64,000 nucleotides of DNA from JAZOTM01 sp045657625 (GTDB lineage Bacteria > Bacillota > Clostridia > Lachnospirales > Lachnospiraceae), in NCBI GenBank assembly GCA_045657625.1, contig JAZOTM010000018.1:3701-67700 (forward strand), given 5' to 3'. This document shows, one piece after another, positions 61,259 to 64,000 of this stretch. The notes below the pieces were generated by a model, which had not been told where the DNA came from, ran no database searches, and saw only the letters and a list, made by a program, of their open reading frames with translations. Each line of letters opens with the position of its first letter. Within the stretch, counting starts at the first letter, position 1. The position numbers and the translations under genes were made by a program.

Positions 61259-62047
61259 TTAAAAGTTATCTTTATTTTCGCTATACAATTGTGGAAGGAA
61301 AGATGCTAAGTTAGTAAATTCTTTAATATTATGAGCATAAAGATTCTTTGAGATTTGTTCTGGAACACTAACACCATCAGGTAAACCTTTTATTAGCTCA
61401 CCGCTTTCAGTCTTTTTTACCCCAATCCAAAATCTTGAACATAACATTACACCATCTTTGTATGGATACCATTTGTGAGTCATTGCAGCCGCACAATTTC
61501 CTTCCCCAATTGCACAGACCATAGAAGCACACTTTTCGCTGCCAATAAGAGATTCATCATATCCAAACTCACTAGGTCTCATGAAATTAAGCTTGAGGAA
61601 ATCTGGACCAGAACCTGTATCTTCAATAATGTAATGGCTTACGCCCCATGTCTTTTGATTTACTGGAACATTTGGGTCCATAACATATGCAGCTTTATCA
61701 GCCCTTGCAAAATAGTGATCTTCTGGATCCCAAATTTTATATCTTAAATCAGAACCTACACTATGCCAAGGAAACCACCAGTCAAGCATTTCTGGTGTAA
61801 CTCCAGGCATATATGTCTCATTACAAATAAATCCCACTCCATCTGCCATTGTTCCATAGCCAATTTGACAATACTGGCTGTCATTGCCACTTAAATATGA
61901 GTTTTTTTCACTTAATGGAACAATTGATTTTTTTGAAGGTCCACCATTTAAAATATCTAATTTCTCTTGTGGAATATCTGCCAAATCCTTTTCATAGTAT
62001 TTAAAGTATGATAGTTTTCTTTCTTCCTTTGATACTGCTACTTTCAT
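61259..62047 (-). CDS. DAPG hydrolase (PhlG-like) family protein
   Basis: A 262-residue protein of the 2,4-diacetylphloroglucinol hydrolase family. Visible family pattern: MPGVTPEMLDWWFPWH, then LRYKIWDPEDHYF with histidines suited to zinc binding, and a late ThrHisLysTrp segment. PhlG cleaves a carbon-carbon bond in DAPG. In a gut anaerobe the substrate may be another acylphenol such as a flavonoid breakdown product; this is inference. It is the second gene of a minus-strand unit divergent from a LysR regulator. Confidence 0.72.
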   Translation of the reverse strand: MKVAVSKEERKLSYFKYYEKDLADIPQEKLDILNGGPSKKSIVPLSEKNSYLSGNDSQYCQIGYGTMADGVGFICNETYMPGVTPEMLDWWFPWHSVGSDLRYKIWDPEDHYFARADKAAYVMDPNVPVNQKTWGVSHYIIEDTGSGPDFLKLNFMRPSEFGYDESLIGSEKCASMVCAIGEGNCAAAMTHKWYPYKDGVMLCSRFWIGVKKTESGELIKGLPDGVSVPEQISKNLYAHNIKEFTNLASFLPQLYSENKDNF

Positions 62048-62079
62048 AATGTTCGTACTCCTTCCTATTTTTATATCAA

Positions 62080-62585
62080 TTAGTTATTTAACAATTTCTT
62101 TTTTAAGTACTGATGAACTCTTTCTGCAAATAGACCAACATACAAAACACCTACAATCATGGCGATACCAATCTGTACTGCTAAAGAGCTCATTTTAGAT
62201 ATATCTGCTGATGACATTAAAACCAATCCTATAGCCCATCCAGTAAGCAATGATGGTGAAAAAATAAATTTTCAAATCTATCTGCAATTAATACAGCTAG
62301 ACCACCTAGCATAAATAATGTAATAAACATCTCTATATCTTTCTGAAAATTAAAGTAATTCATTATAAGTAGAGCAGCACATGCCCATAAATCACCTATT
62401 AGAAAACCGATAATAATTCTTAATGCATCTTGCTCTTTATTTCCATTTGTGACATATACTCCTGCGCAAATAAGCGCAACAGCTCCAATCTCTATTCCTA
62501 TATGAGGAGCTAAAACAGCCCAGATTGGAGGAAATATCGCTATGCAAATGGCTAATGTCAAAGTGTTTATTGTTTTTTCGTTCAT
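62080..62585 (-). pseudogene. Frameshifted small membrane protein (DUF1097-like)
   Basis: Two frames together give one protein of about 168 residues with five or six helices. The first frame runs from 62585 to near 62260 and then ends after a non-helical tail (HHHCLLDGL). The second frame continues with SPSLLTGWAIGLVLM and a further helix and stops at 62080. The shift is at a six-A run (62259-62264, plus strand); one missing base would restore the frame. It resembles DUF1097/YcdZ-type proteins, with low certainty. A sequencing error is possible. It precedes the DAPG-hydrolase-like gene. Confidence 0.6.
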
Positions 62586-62708
62586 TTGTAATTACCTCCT
62601 TTGTTGAGGCTAGTATAGTTTGGATTTTTTGATGAGTCCAATTCATAAATATTAGCAACTATTATGATTTGGAATAGTTAATGGTACAATAGAAATAGGA
62701 GGTGTTTT

Positions 62709-63605
62709 ATGAGCAAGGTAACAATAGAAGAAATAGAAATATTCTTAAGGGTTGCTCAATGCAAGAACTTTTCTAGAGCTTCAGAAGAGTTATTTATATC
62801 GCAGCCAACGGTTACTAAATGGATTCAGCATTTAGAGAAAGAGTTAGGCCTATCCTTATTTGAACGTAATAGTAAATCAGTTTGTCTGACAGAAGCAGGA
62901 GAATTTTTTTATTCTAGATTTTCGACAATAGTTGAAGAATTTCACGATACTACGAAGACCGCCATGCGATTATATGGAAATGAGCAAATTACAATTACCA
63001 TTGGTGCTTTACATGGATATGATTATGATTTCGACTTAGCATCGATAATACAATCATTCTCTGAAAAGCATCCAAATATTATAGTTAATTTTGAAATATA
63101 TAATCTCAGCGAATTAAATAGAAAATTGAATGATTTGGATTTTATTTTTACAAATAACTTAGAATTGGATTACATTAAAGATTACAACATAACAAATCTT
63201 GAGGACGTCGAATTATGCCTTGCTATAAGTAAGGAACATATGCTTAGTAGGAAGCGAGCCGTATCCATGACAGACATAGCAGAAGAAACTTATTATGTTT
63301 TATCAGAAAATAATTCTGCTTCTTCCATGGATTACGCTTCTATGTTATTCCCGCTTGCAGCCAAAAACAATAAGCTAGTTCCAGTTACAAATGTTCAAAG
63401 CCAGATGATGAATGTTGCTTGGAAAAAAGGCGTAGCTCTTGTCAGCAAATCCTTAATCAGAGGATATGAAAAAGACATACATTTGGTGCATATAAAGGAT
63501 CTTCCAATAGAATTTAAAAAAATAATAGCTTACAAGAAGAAAAAGCTTTCATTTGAAGAGATTGCTCTTTTGAAGCATATAAAAGATTATTACACATGTA
63601 AATAG
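62709..63605 (+). CDS. LysR family regulator
   Basis: A 298-residue LysR protein: helix-turn-helix CKNFSRASEELFISQPTVTKW (about residues 18-38) and effector domain. It is divergent from the membrane-protein and DAPG-hydrolase-like genes across 123 bases, so it most likely controls them. It is not close to the sulfur-island LysR pair in sequence. GGAGG lies about eight bases before the ATG. Confidence 0.85.
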   Translation: MSKVTIEEIEIFLRVAQCKNFSRASEELFISQPTVTKWIQHLEKELGLSLFERNSKSVCLTEAGEFFYSRFSTIVEEFHDTTKTAMRLYGNEQITITIGALHGYDYDFDLASIIQSFSEKHPNIIVNFEIYNLSELNRKLNDLDFIFTNNLELDYIKDYNITNLEDVELCLAISKEHMLSRKRAVSMTDIAEETYYVLSENNSASSMDYASMLFPLAAKNNKLVPVTNVQSQMMNVAWKKGVALVSKSLIRGYEKDIHLVHIKDLPIEFKKIIAYKKKKLSFEEIALLKHIKDYYTCK

Positions 63606-63608
63606 TCA

Positions 63609-63665
63609 TTGAACAAAATCGCTGCGCGATGGCCTGCCTAGGCTGTGTGCAGTGATTTTGTTCAA
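63609..63665 (+). terminator. Long hairpin after the LysR gene
   Basis: 17-bp stem with one G-T pair (arms at 63609-63625 and 63649-63665) enclosing an inner GCCT/AGGC hairpin. It starts three bases after the stop codon. No clear T run follows, so it may be a repeat-type palindrome acting as a bidirectional terminator. Confidence 0.5.
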
Positions 63666-63737
63666 TTCAAGTTTGTGCATATAGAAACACTTTTGTAAAA
63701 AGGGAGAAACATTTTCATGATAGAGATCCCGTAAAAG

Positions 63738-63775
63738 AAGCTGATTGTCGATTATGGCAGTCAGCTTTATTTTTT
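63738..63775 (+). terminator. Intrinsic terminator
   Basis: Stem AAGCTGATTGTC/GGCAGTCAGCTT with two G-T pairs, followed by TATTTTTT. Between 63606 and 63987 I find no gene: two hairpins, a direct repeat and the insertion-sequence end. Confidence 0.75.
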
Positions 63776-63787
63776 GCATTAACATGC

Positions 63788-63840
63788 ACGCAATGACTAC
63801 ATTAAAATGAGGGTAGATAAATATACGCATTGACTACATT
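63788..63840 (+). repeat. 16-base direct repeat beside the insertion sequence
   Basis: ACGCAATGACTACATT (63788-63803) and ACGCATTGACTACATT (63825-63840) match at 15 of 16 bases with a 37-base period. The second copy ends about 21 bases before the probable insertion-sequence end. Confidence 0.55.
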
Positions 63841-63861
63841 GCTGGAGGTAGCTTATGAAGA

Positions 63862-64000
63862 TGTAAGCGGTAGAATAAAACCAGCACTTTTCGGCAGTTA
63901 AAAACCAGCACTTTTGGAAGTGGATTCCAGCAATCATATAAATAACTCCGAAGGATGTTTATAATGACATCCGGAGGTGATGAAAGGATGATTGAGTGGA
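63862..64000 (+). mobile_element. Left end of an IS21-family insertion sequence
   Basis: AAAACCAGCACTTTT occurs twice (63877-63891 and 63901-63915), the multiple terminal repeats characteristic of IS21-type ends. The probable tip is TGTAAGCGG at 63862. An ORF start with a good ribosome site follows. The element continues past the window. Confidence 0.65.
63988..64000 (+). CDS. istA: Start of the insertion-sequence transposase (IstA-like), partial
   Basis: ATG at 63988 begins MIEW and runs off the window. GGAGGTGATG lies 9-16 bases upstream. Only four codons are visible, so the name rests on the IS21-type repeats just upstream and not on the protein. Confidence 0.4.

Noticed and set aside
62229..62585. 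Intact 118-residue membrane protein
   Set aside because: Its tail HHHCLLDGL is not helix-like, while the neighbouring frame continues the protein; a frameshift explains both better.

Overview
The window looks like chromosomal DNA from a low-GC Gram-positive anaerobe, most likely a gut Clostridia of the Lachnospiraceae type. This is an inference from family content and not a database result. The evidence is Firmicutes-style ribosome binding sites, T-rich terminators, lipoproteins with a classical lipobox, a PanG-type ketopantoate reductase next to panBCD, an iron-sulfur serine dehydratase split into two subunits, and no outer-membrane genes.

Region 1 (about 0.3-12 kb) is a complete accessory Sec locus: a short serine-rich-repeat surface protein, then secY2, asp1, asp2, asp3, secA2, gtfA, gtfB and a small two-helix membrane protein where asp4/asp5 sit in streptococci. 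It glycosylates and exports the adhesin encoded at its head. Region 2 (12-26 kb) is mostly housekeeping: a secreted lipase, a Crp/Fnr regulator divergent from a ferredoxin, L-serine dehydratase, a Gfo/Idh oxidoreductase, an anchored metalloprotease-like protein, pantothenate synthesis (panG-panB-panC-panD) and sbcDC.

Region 3 (25.3-53 kb) is the most interesting part and reads as one sulfur-metabolism island. It opens with a LysR regulator, transsulfuration genes (MccB/MccA type), the methionine transporter MetNIQ, an AhpD-like protein, an alcohol dehydrogenase, an SGNH esterase and a second, paralogous LysR. Then come a degenerate tRNA-like element, a solute-binding lipoprotein, and a roughly 16-kb operon. 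The operon encodes nitrogenase-like D, K, X, B and H proteins, a YezD-like DUF2292 mini-protein, a Dpp-type transporter, a DUF4418/FtsX/ATPase exporter, a Ssu/Tau-type transporter, a class III aminotransferase and an O-acetylhomoserine sulfhydrylase. There is no NifEN scaffold pair, and nothing suggests N2 fixation. The layout recalls the methylthio-alkane reductases (MarBHDK): a nitrogenase-like enzyme would release methanethiol or sulfide from an imported organosulfur compound, and MetY would trap it as methionine or homocysteine. Both transcription units of this system start with the same promoter, followed immediately by the same small covarying RNA hairpin and then an intrinsic terminator. 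This is a candidate undescribed antitermination element or mini-riboswitch.

Region 4 (53-64 kb) is accessory: a transmembrane GGDEF protein that has lost its catalytic block, a MarR-MATE efflux pair, a lipoprotein esterase, a PPOX flavoprotein with an Rrf2 regulator, a SirTM/zinc-macrodomain/SirTM ADP-ribosylation cassette whose second sirtuin lacks its zinc-binding insert, a DAPG-hydrolase-family enzyme with a frameshifted membrane gene opposite a LysR regulator, and the left end of an IS21-family insertion sequence at the window edge.
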